Under the pieces are notes generated by a model, which did not search any database, was not told where the DNA came from, and was given only the letters and a program-made list of their open reading frames with translations. 64,000 nucleotides of DNA from positions 186,001 to 250,000 of the forward strand of contig NZ_AAMY01000002.1 of NCBI RefSeq assembly GCF_000152905.1, in the 5' to 3' direction. Every line of letters starts with the position of its first letter. The stretch's first letter is position 1. Below are positions 57,816 through 64,000 of this stretch, piece after piece. Source of the DNA: Nitrobacter sp. Nb-311A. Its GTDB lineage: Bacteria; Pseudomonadota; Alphaproteobacteria; Rhizobiales; Xanthobacteraceae. Position numbers and translations under genes: made by a program.

Positions 57816-58844
57816 TCATCCCCTTCGCCGTGCATTCACCGCGATCGACATCAGGGCGCGCTGCGCAATCGCGGACGCCAGCGTCGCCCGCTTGCGGGTT
57901 TCCAACGCCGCGCCGGCAAGCTGATCCATCACCTGTATCAGCCGCGAGGCGCTGAAATTATTCAACGCCGTTTCCACCGCCGCTTTGCGCGAAAAATGCA
58001 ATCGCGGAAATCCGCTCTCGGCGGCCGATGAGGGGGACGCGCCGCTTTCCATCAAAAGCGCAGCCTTGTGCAGGGCGGCGACCTGTCGCTGCGCGGCCGA
58101 TATGACAAGGCCCGGGTAGATGCCGGCGATCATGGCCTTGGCGAATTCGGCTTCCACCACCGCCGGCTGTCCGGCGAACGCAGCGTCGATGACGGGATCG
58201 AGTTTGAAATCGGATGCGTCGGAGACGACGGCCATGACATCGACGAGCGTGATCTCGCCTTGCCCATGAGTGTAGAGCGCGATCTTGCGCAGTTCGTTGC
58301 GCGAGGCCTGGCGGTCACCGCCCAGCAGCGATATCAGCGCCGCGCGGGCGTCGGGCGCGGTCTTCAGCTTGGAGGCGCGAAACTCCTCGTCGATCAGCCG
58401 CGCCAGATCGCGTTCGGTGTCGGGATAGCAGGCGATCGCCACCGCGTTCTTCGCGCGTTCGCACGCCTTGCGCAGCGGTGATTCCGGCTTCAGCTCGCCG
58501 GCTTCGATCACGATCCGGCAATCCTGGATCGTGGAGTCCGCCAGCGCATCGACGCCGCTCGCGAAGCTGCGAGACCCCGCCTTGATTCGAATGGCGCGCC
58601 GACCGCCGAACAGCGGCACCGTCATCGCCTCATCGACGAGACGCGACGGCTCGGCGGAAAGGTCGTCGCCGTCGAGCCGGACCAGGGAGAACGGATCGTT
58701 CGGATCGTCGACGGCCGAGCTCATCAGGGCGTTGGCGCGCTCGCGTATCAGGCCGGCGTCGGGACCGTAGAGCAGGATGATCGGGCGGGCCGGATCGGGC
58801 CGGGCGAGAAAGCTGTCGATGTCTTTTCCGCGCAGCGCCACCAT
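57816..58844 (-). CDS. holA: DNA polymerase III delta subunit
   Basis: Clamp-loader subunit that opens the beta clamp. The 342-residue protein begins Met-Val-Ala-Leu-Arg-Gly-Lys-Asp-Ile and has Leu-Leu-Tyr-Gly-Pro-Asp-Ala-Gly-Leu-Ile-Arg near residue 24, the Val-Pro-Leu-Phe-Gly-Gly-Arg-Arg motif near 73 and a C-terminal helical domain. The ATG at 58844 gives the family length; the open frame to 58985 overlaps lptE and is not used. lptE ends ten bases upstream on the same strand. Confidence 0.95.
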   Translation of the reverse strand: MVALRGKDIDSFLARPDPARPIILLYGPDAGLIRERANALMSSAVDDPNDPFSLVRLDGDDLSAEPSRLVDEAMTVPLFGGRRAIRIKAGSRSFASGVDALADSTIQDCRIVIEAGELKPESPLRKACERAKNAVAIACYPDTERDLARLIDEEFRASKLKTAPDARAALISLLGGDRQASRNELRKIALYTHGQGEITLVDVMAVVSDASDFKLDPVIDAAFAGQPAVVEAEFAKAMIAGIYPGLVISAAQRQVAALHKAALLMESGASPSSAAESGFPRLHFSRKAAVETALNNFSASRLIQVMDQLAGAALETRKRATLASAIAQRALMSIAVNARRRG

Positions 58845-58854
58845 TCGCGGGCGA

Positions 58855-59439
58855 TCAGGTGCCGGCGTAAAAGAACGCCGCCAGCCGGGTGTTGATGTTC
58901 TCGGCGATTTGCTGCGCGGCGCGGTCTTCCGCGTCGCGGTAGGCGCGGGCACGGGCGAAACGCTGGAACTGGCCGGGAATGTCATAGGAGGTGCGAGCGA
59001 ATGTGGTTGCGTTCACGACGGTTTTGCCGGTGGCGACCTCGATCAGTTGATAGCTCGCATTGATACCGTATTGCTCGTTGGAGGGCAGGGCGGTGTTTGG
59101 GTCGAGCATCAGCGACGAGCGGCTGGTTGAGAAGCGGATCTTGAGCTGGTGCGTCGGCGGCGCGCCGGTGGCGTTGCCGTAAAGCTTGAACGCGAGCGCG
59201 TTGCGAATGGCGACCCCGATCCGCGCATCCGGCGACGCGTTGGGCTTGTCGATCGGCAGCACCTCGACGCCCATCAGCCTGTCGCGAAGGGCCGGACCGC
59301 CGTCGGCCTGTTCGGCATACATCGGACGGAAGCAGCCGGCCGTCAGCGCGGCCAGCACCGCGACGACGCCGATTCGGAGCGCGATGCGCGAACCGGCCCA
59401 TTCTCCGTTCCGGCGCGCCGGCAATCTACCCCACCACAT
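58855..59439 (-). CDS. lptE: LPS-assembly lipoprotein LptE
   Basis: Outer-membrane plug lipoprotein that works with LptD to insert lipopolysaccharide. The 194-residue protein has a basic N-terminus, a hydrophobic signal segment and the lipobox Leu-Thr-Ala-Gly-Cys near residue 36, followed by Phe-Arg-Pro-Met-Tyr. The remainder fits the small alpha/beta LptE fold, with Ile-Arg-Asn-Ala-Leu near 80. The start overlaps the leuS stop by 14 bases and holA follows, the conserved leuS-lptE-holA order. Confidence 0.92.
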   Translation of the reverse strand: MWWGRLPARRNGEWAGSRIALRIGVVAVLAALTAGCFRPMYAEQADGGPALRDRLMGVEVLPIDKPNASPDARIGVAIRNALAFKLYGNATGAPPTHQLKIRFSTSRSSLMLDPNTALPSNEQYGINASYQLIEVATGKTVVNATTFARTSYDIPGQFQRFARARAYRDAEDRAAQQIAENINTRLAAFFYAGT

Positions 59440-62400
59440 TCACGATCCTCTGCGGGACGATAATGATCTTTCGAGCCTGCTTGCCGCCCAACGCCTGCTT
59501 TACCGCATCGAGCGCCAAAACGGCAGCCTCAATTTCCGGATTTCCGGCGCCGGACGCCACCGTCACCTCGCCCCGCTTCTTGCCGTTCACCTGCACCGGC
59601 AGCGTGATGCTGTCTTCAACCAGCAAATCGGGCTCGATTTGTGGCCAGCGCGCTTCCGAGACCAGCCCGGTCTGACCGAGCGCCCGCCAGCACTCCTCGG
59701 CCAGATGCGGCATCATCGGGCTGAATACCTGTACCAGAATGGTGGCGGCCTCGCGCAGGCTCCAGCTCAAATCCGGCGCCGGGGCGGACCCGCTGGCGCG
59801 GGAGCGGGCGAGGGCGTCGGCCAGCTCGTTGGCGAATTCGCGGATGTTGGCGAGGCAGACGTTGAAGTGCAGCCGCTCGATCCCGGTGGAGACCCTGTCG
59901 AGCGCGCCATGCGCCGCCTTGCGCAAGCCGCTCGCCTCCGCGCCGAACGTCGCGGGCCGGTCTTGCGGCGCGGACTTGCCGGCATCAGCCGCTTCGTTGA
60001 CCAGCCGCCACAGCCGCTGCATGAAGCGCGCCGCGCCCTGCACGCCTTCCTCGCTCCAGATCACGTCGCGGTCCGGCGGCGAATCGGACAGCATGAACCA
60101 GCGCGCGGTGTCGGCGCCGTAGCTGCCGATGATGTCGTCGGGATCGACGGTGTTGCGCTTCGACTTCGACATCTTCTCGACCGCGCCGATCCCGACCGGC
60201 TCGCCGGTGGCGATCAACGTTGCGCGGCGGTTGTTGCCATCGACCTCGATTTTGACTTCGTCCGGCGAGGCCCAGCCGCCGTCGGGTTTGCGATAGGTCT
60301 CATGCACCACCATGCCTTGCGTGAACATGCCCTTGAACGGTTCGTCCATGCCGAGGTGGCCGGTGGCTTTCATCGCGCGGGTGAAGAAGCGCGAATAGAG
60401 CAGATGCAGGATCGCGTGCTCGACGCCGCCGATATACTGGTCCACCGGCAGCATCCGGTCGGCGACCGCGCGCGTGGTCGGCGCGTTCTCGTTCCAGGGA
60501 TCGGTGAAGCGGGCGAAGTACCACGACGAATCGACGAAAGTGTCCATGGTGTCGGTTTCGCGGGTGGCCTTGCTGCCGCACTTTGGGCAAACGACGTGCT
60601 TCCAGGTCGGATGATGGTCGAGCGCGTTGCCCGGCCTGTCGAAGCTGACATCCTCCGGCAGCGTCACCGGCAGGTCCTGCTCCGGCACCGGCACCACATC
60701 GCAGTTGGGGCAATGGATCACCGGGATCGGACAACCCCAATAGCGCTGGCGCGAGATGCCCCAGTCGCGCAGGCGAAAATTCACCTTGCGCTCGGCGACC
60801 GGCATGTCGCCGCGCGTTTCGCCTTCCAGGCGCTTCGCCACCTCTTCCTTCGCCGCATCAGCGCTCATGCCGTCAAGGAAGCGCGAATTGATCAGGCGGC
60901 CGTCGCCGTCATAAGCGGTGTCGGTGATGACGAAGCTTAAAGGATCCTGTCCCTCGGGACAGACCACCGGCGTGTTGCCAAGTCCGTACTTGTTGACAAA
61001 GTCGAGGTCGCGCTGGTCGTGCGCCGGGCAGCCAAAGATGGCGCCGGTGCCGTATTCCATCAGGATGAAGTTGGCGACATAAACCGGCAGCTTCCAGTCT
61101 GCATCGAACGGATGGATCGCGCGGATGCCGGTGTCGAAGCCCATCTTCTCCGCGGTGTCGATCTCGGCCTGCGCGGTGCCGCGCTGCTTGCACTCGGCGA
61201 TGAATCCGCCGAGCGCGGGATTGTCTTTCGCCGCCGCTTGCGCCAGCGGATGATCCGGCGCAATCGCCATGAACTTCGCGCCGAACAGCGTGTCGGGCCG
61301 CGTGGTGAAGATTTTAAGCTCGCTCTCATTGTCCGGCGCCGTCGCCGCGTCGAGCGCGAAGCGGATCAGGAGGCCCTCGCTGCGGCCGATCCAGTTGCGC
61401 TGCATCAGCCGCACCTTGTCGGGCCAGCGGTCCAGCGTGTCGAGCGCCTCCAGCAGCTCCTGCGCATATTTCGTGATCTTGAAGACCCACTGGTTCATCT
61501 CGCGCTGCTCGACCACCGCGCCGGAGCGCCAGCCGCGCCCGTCGATCACCTGCTCGTTGGCGAGCACGGTCATGTCGACCGGATCCCAGTTGATCTTGCG
61601 CTTCTCGCGCTCGGCGAGACCGGCGCGCAGGAAGTCCAGGAACATCTTCTGCTGGTGCTTGTAGTAAGCGGGATCGCAGGTCGCGATCTCCCTCGACCAG
61701 TCGAGCGACAGCCCGATCGAGCGGAGCTGCTTCTTCATCGCCTCGATGTTGTCGTAGGTCCACGCCTTGGGCGCGATCTTGCGCTCGATCGCGGCGTTCT
61801 CGGCCGGCAGGCCGAAGGCGTCCCAGCCCATCGGATGCAGCACGTTGTAGCCCCTGGCGCGCTTGTAGCGCGCGATCACATCGCCAAGGGTGTAGTTGCG
61901 GACATGGCCGATGTGGATGCGCCCGGACGGATAGGGGAACATCTCCAGCACGTAGTATTTTTCGCGCGGGTCATCGTTTTGGGTGGCGAAGATCGCCTGC
62001 CTGTCCCACTCGGCTTGCCAGCGCGGTTCGGCGTCACGGGCGTTGTAACGTTCTGGCATATTCGGTCGGATGCGAAAGCTGTCTAACTTTGCATGAAGTG
62101 CTTTGGCTTTCGCGTGAACTTCAGAGATTTCGTCTGCTACAAGCCGTTCAAGCGGCGTAGGGCTATCAGATTTCGCTATTCCAAGGTTTTCGACCACGAA
62201 TTTAATTCCACGCATCGTGTCATCGTATCGTTTGTGTAAAACAGGCTCGTGATGCGCTAATCGATTCCTTGATTGGTAAATCTGCTCCAAATGACGAGCG
62301 ACGTCACCTCTCTTAATTTTCTTATTTGGGAAGACTCTCTTCAACGTCGTTAGCCATAGAGCTTTCTCGTAATCTGGACCGAACAGACCCTTCCAAAAAT

Positions 62401-62866
62401 AGAGTGTCAGTTCGGCAATTACCTTTCCTTCTGAGACCGTGATTTGCTTTCGTCTCTCTTGGGCGCGGGCTAAATGGGAAAGGTGAGCAGGACGCCCTTT
62501 TGGAAAAGCCAAATCGTCGAGTTTGTGTTTTTCCGCCTGCGGAAGCTTCGCATATTCAGCACGCCGCGCACTATCCAGCGCGGCACTGATTTTTTTTGTC
62601 TCCCGCTCTCGCCAAGCAAAAGGGGCAGGCGGTTGTTGTAGCCAACGAGGGGTGGCAAAATGTCCACTAAGGTTCTCGCAGATCGAGTTTCTCAAGGCGA
62701 TCTCGATTATCGCTGTCACGGTCATTAGAGATGCGCCGAGACTTAGCGTTTCTTGGTGAAGTTCGATTGCCGCCCTCGTAGAGCCAGTGAGTTGCACCAG
62801 CCCGCCAAGACGCTCAGGGGACAGGAGTGTGGTTAAAGTTCCAATATCTTCATCACGAATTTTCAT
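59426..62866 (-). CDS. leuS: chimeric Abi-family HEPN protein fused to leucyl-tRNA synthetase
   Basis: One uninterrupted 1146-codon frame. Residues 1 to about 265 form an Abi_2-like domain: a helical N-terminal half, then [14 protein letters not shown], a HEPN R-x4-H RNase motif (Arg200, His205). Residues 270-1146 are a complete class Ia LeuRS: His-Ile-Gly-His at 318-321, Lys-Met-Ser-Lys-Ser at 898-902, zinc cysteines and an editing domain between them, ending Ile-Val-Asn-Val-Val-Gly. LeuRS charges tRNA-Leu and is essential. An internal ATG (62059, Met270) could start normal LeuRS, but I see no clear ribosome-binding site before it, so either a true fusion or weak internal starts are possible. 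The Abi part is clearly lower in GC. The original leuS start lies at 63158. Confidence 0.9.
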   Translation of the reverse strand: MKIRDEDIGTLTTLLSPERLGGLVQLTGSTRAAIELHQETLSLGASLMTVTAIIEIALRNSICENLSGHFATPRWLQQPPAPFAWRERETKKISAALDSARRAEYAKLPQAEKHKLDDLAFPKGRPAHLSHLARAQERRKQITVSEGKVIAELTLYFWKGLFGPDYEKALWLTTLKRVFPNKKIKRGDVARHLEQIYQSRNRLAHHEPVLHKRYDDTMRGIKFVVENLGIAKSDSPTPLERLVADEISEVHAKAKALHAKLDSFRIRPNMPERYNARDAEPRWQAEWDRQAIFATQNDDPREKYYVLEMFPYPSGRIHIGHVRNYTLGDVIARYKRARGYNVLHPMGWDAFGLPAENAAIERKIAPKAWTYDNIEAMKKQLRSIGLSLDWSREIATCDPAYYKHQQKMFLDFLRAGLAEREKRKINWDPVDMTVLANEQVIDGRGWRSGAVVEQREMNQWVFKITKYAQELLEALDTLDRWPDKVRLMQRNWIGRSEGLLIRFALDAATAPDNESELKIFTTRPDTLFGAKFMAIAPDHPLAQAAAKDNPALGGFIAECKQRGTAQAEIDTAEKMGFDTGIRAIHPFDADWKLPVYVANFILMEYGTGAIFGCPAHDQRDLDFVNKYGLGNTPVVCPEGQDPLSFVITDTAYDGDGRLINSRFLDGMSADAAKEEVAKRLEGETRGDMPVAERKVNFRLRDWGISRQRYWGCPIPVIHCPNCDVVPVPEQDLPVTLPEDVSFDRPGNALDHHPTWKHVVCPKCGSKATRETDTMDTFVDSSWYFARFTDPWNENAPTTRAVADRMLPVDQYIGGVEHAILHLLYSRFFTRAMKATGHLGMDEPFKGMFTQGMVVHETYRKPDGGWASPDEVKIEVDGNNRRATLIATGEPVGIGAVEKMSKSKRNTVDPDDIIGSYGADTARWFMLSDSPPDRDVIWSEEGVQGAARFMQRLWRLVNEAADAGKSAPQDRPATFGAEASGLRKAAHGALDRVSTGIERLHFNVCLANIREFANELADALARSRASGSAPAPDLSWSLREAATILVQVFSPMMPHLAEECWRALGQTGLVSEARWPQIEPDLLVEDSITLPVQVNGKKRGEVTVASGAGNPEIEAAVLALDAVKQALGGKQARKIIIVPQRIVNVVG
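61989..62055 (-). repeat. 67-bp direct repeat, copy A (start of functional leuS)
   Basis: Encodes LeuRS residues Glu-Arg-Tyr-Asn-Ala-Arg-Asp to Gln-Ala-Ile-Phe. Identical to 63085-63151 except at 61996; the uninterrupted identical run is 59 bases (61997-62055). Confidence 0.97.
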
Positions 62867-62876
62867 TGACTCTATT

Positions 62877-63004
62877 CCATGGAGGCCGTATCTTTACAGC
62901 CGAAAAGTCGAGATCAGATTGGCAGTTGCCTTCGGGCGGACGAATCCTCGACTTCCCATTTTAAAGGCCTCCTCTTGTGGGAGGCCTTTTTCGTTCCTCC
63001 ATGG
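62877..63004. promoter_or_regulatory. structured leader upstream of the Abi-leuS gene
   Basis: The inverted pair CCATGGAGG (62877-62885) and CCTCCATGG (62996-63004) brackets about 128 bases containing a strong internal hairpin. It includes the presumed promoter region of the chimera, with a possible minus-strand -10 near TAAAGAT. Could be a regulatory RNA or promoter/operator region. Confidence 0.4.
62963..62991 (+). terminator. terminator-like hairpin between leuS remnant and chimera
   Basis: Arms AAAGGCCTCC (62963-62972) and GGAGGCCTTT (62980-62989) with a seven-base loop; a T-run follows on the plus strand (62987-62991). On the minus strand the same stem lacks a U-tract beyond the stem, so it may only pause transcription coming from the old leuS promoter. 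Confidence 0.6.
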
Positions 63005-63084
63005 AGAGACTAGGAGAAGATAAGCGAGGCAACTCGCCCGAGTACATGCAGCGCCGTGATCGAAGATCGAAACGTCGGATCGTA

Positions 63085-63151
63085 AAGATCGTCTGCCTGT
63101 CCCACTCGGCTTGCCAGCGCGGTTCGGCGTCACGGGCGTTGTAACGTTCTG
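63085..63151 (-). repeat. 67-bp direct repeat, copy B (remnant leuS start)
   Basis: Same sequence as 61989-62055 with one change at 63092, which turns Ala into Thr in the frame. It lies in the original location next to the ancestral start codon. Confidence 0.97.
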
Positions 63152-63314
63152 AGGTCATGGAATCGCAGTGTTTTTCGTGATTTGCAGGCATTCGACTAGG
63201 CCATGAAAGCGGAGCGGGGGTCAACGGGTTCCGGAGAATGCTCCAGGCAGTTTGCAAGCGGTGTGGTTTTGCGGTGTAAGCGGGGGGACATTTCCCTCCG
63301 TCCGAAGTGACCCG

Positions 63315-64000
63315 ATGGCCGACCTCTCCGCTTTTTCGATCACCCGCCGCTGGCCGGCGGCCTGCCCGGAGCATCTGCAGCTCTATTCGGTGCCGACGCC
63401 CAACGGGGTGAAGGTCTCCATCATGCTGGAGGAAACCGGGCTACCCTATGAGCCGCATTTCGTCGATTTCGGCAGGGACGAACAGAAGAGCCGTGAGTTC
63501 CTCTCGCTCAATCCCAACGGCAAGATTCCCACGATCCTCGATCCCGATGGACCCGGCGGCGAGCCGCTCGTTTTGTTCGAGTCGGGCGCCATTCTGCAAT
63601 ATCTCGCCGAGAAGACCGGACAGTTTCTGCCCGCCGATCCGGCGCGGCGCTGGCAGACCCTGCAATGGCTGCACTTCCAGATGGGCGGCGTCGGGCCGAT
63701 GTTCGGGCAGGTGGGATTCTTCCATAAGTTCGCCGGCAGGGATTTCCAGGACAAGCGGCCGCGCGACCGCTATGTGACGGAATCGACGCGGCTGCTCGGC
63801 GTGATGGACACGCATCTGGCGACGCATCGGTGGTTTGCGGGCGACGATTACACCATCGCGGATGTTTCGATGCTCGGCTGGGTGCGCAACCTGATCGGGT
63901 TCTATGATGCGCGCGATCTCGTCGGGTTCGATCGTTTTCGCCATGTCGGGGGCTGGCTGCAGCGGGGTCTGGCGCGGCCGGCGGTGCAGCGCGGCCTCGC
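63315..64000 (+). CDS. glutathione S-transferase-like protein (YghU/YfcG type), 3' end outside window
   Basis: Open from the ATG at 63315 to the right edge, 228 codons visible. The thioredoxin-like N-terminal domain has Leu-Tyr-Ser-Val-Pro-Thr-Pro-Asn-Gly near residue 23 (the active-site Thr-Pro-Asn-Gly of the Nu-class YghU/YfcG proteins), Asn-Pro-Asn-Gly-Lys-Ile-Pro-Thr near 65, and Phe-Glu-Ser-Gly-Ala-Ile-Leu near 88 for glutathione binding. The helical domain has Ala-Gly-Asp-Asp-Tyr-Thr-Ile-Ala-Asp near 175. It likely reduces disulfides or peroxides using glutathione. It is divergent from the leuS remnant. Confidence 0.9.
   Translation, partial: MADLSAFSITRRWPAACPEHLQLYSVPTPNGVKVSIMLEETGLPYEPHFVDFGRDEQKSREFLSLNPNGKIPTILDPDGPGGEPLVLFESGAILQYLAEKTGQFLPADPARRWQTLQWLHFQMGGVGPMFGQVGFFHKFAGRDFQDKRPRDRYVTESTRLLGVMDTHLATHRWFAGDDYTIADVSMLGWVRNLIGFYDARDLVGFDRFRHVGGWLQRGLARPAVQRGL

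Larger units (their letters stand above)
62056..63151 (-). mobile_element. putative cargo insertion carrying the Abi domain
   Basis: A 1096-bp unit (one repeat copy plus unique DNA) appears to have been inserted near the leuS start. The unique part has lower GC than flanking genes and one good gene, the Abi domain. It supplies a new ATG and keeps the frame into leuS. No integrase or transposase lies inside, so it is non-autonomous or arose by recombination. Confidence 0.55.
62961..63158 (-). pseudogene. truncated original leuS 5' end
   Basis: Starts at the likely ancestral leuS ATG (63158; Met-Thr-Ser-Glu-Arg-Tyr-Asn-Ala-Arg-Asp), follows LeuRS for about 24 codons to Gln-Thr-Ile-Phe, then diverges into unrelated sequence and stops after 65 codons. 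The stop overlaps the arm of a hairpin. It has no catalytic motif, so it is a remnant left by the insertion; whether the short peptide or its transcript matters for the downstream chimera is open. Confidence 0.85.

Noticed and set aside
59186-62086. Long antisense frames (584 and 355 codons) opposite lptE and leuS
   Set aside because: Arg/Leu/His-rich translations typical of shadows of high-GC genes, no start signals, and they cross real gene boundaries.

Overview
The window is a GC-rich alphaproteobacterial chromosome segment. Gene order, codon use and protein sequences point to the Bradyrhizobium/Rhodopseudomonas/Nitrobacter group (Nitrobacteraceae, formerly Bradyrhizobiaceae); I cannot fix the genus from sequence alone. 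Almost all of it is conserved housekeeping DNA. The indicators are dnaK-dnaJ followed by a pmtA-type phospholipid methyltransferase, the Hsp20-DUF1150 pair, an acidic FYDLN protein, and the block ppsR-maf-coaE-dnaQ on one side and hemJ-rho-...-mnmE-mnmG-rsmG-parA-parB on the other side of a probable replication origin.

Layout. 1-1157: DUF1150, Hsp20 with a candidate ROSE thermosensor leader, tRNA-Ala(GGC). 1338-6755: FYDLN protein, aroA-cmk, an FkbM methyltransferase, rpsA. 6913-12432: nth, DUF2244, an Ada-like alkyltransferase, gpmA-dapB, an FMN reductase, pmtA. 12526-21867: dnaK-dnaJ, a secreted orphan, hrcA-grpE, rph-rdgB-hemW. 21999-25816: LpoA-like lipoprotein divergent from rsmI-yraN-gshB. 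25817-28541: a small lower-GC accessory islet with a Cas2/VapD-fold protein, a 62-residue helical protein, a DUF3800 protein and an IS1595-type transposase, lying between gshB and comM. 28560-39915: comM, hybrid kinase, coaA, hisB-DUF2628-hisH-hisA-hisF-hisE, hslV-hslU. 40002-46692: Tim44-like/mltA/Smr, secB, and the leftward ori block dnaQ-coaE-maf-ppsR. 46693-47134: gene-free, AT-rich candidate oriC. 47135-57776: hemJ, rho, a DUF255 thioredoxin-fold protein, mnmE, mnmG, rsmG, parA, parB, with two perfect parS palindromes. 57816-63158: holA, lptE and leuS. 63315-end: a glutathione-transferase-like gene.

The most unusual locus is leuS. Its 5' end is duplicated as a 67-bp direct repeat (66/67 identical). 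Between the copies lies about 1.0 kb of lower-GC DNA whose only convincing gene is an Abi-family HEPN protein (R-x4-H motif) that reads in frame, without a stop, into the complete leucyl-tRNA synthetase, giving a predicted 1146-residue chimera. The original leuS start survives upstream as a truncated 65-codon fragment. This looks like insertion of a putative abortive-infection module into the start of an essential gene with restoration of its reading frame.

How the genes work together: the heat-shock set (Hsp20, DnaKJ, GrpE/HrcA, HslVU) shows two visible control layers, an RpoH-type promoter at dnaK and an RpoH-like promoter plus RNA-thermometer leader at hsp20. Chromosome maintenance genes (parA, parB, parS, oriC candidate, dnaQ, holA) cluster on the right. 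Translation and tRNA-modification genes (rpsA, mnmE, mnmG, rsmG, rsmI, leuS), histidine, shikimate and lysine biosynthesis, and envelope genes (lptE, mltA, lpoA-like) make up most of the rest. Dispersed 49-bp palindromes and RPE-like hairpins occupy many intergenic gaps. Start codons were adjusted from the longest open frames where ribosome-binding sites, overlaps or family lengths favoured it.
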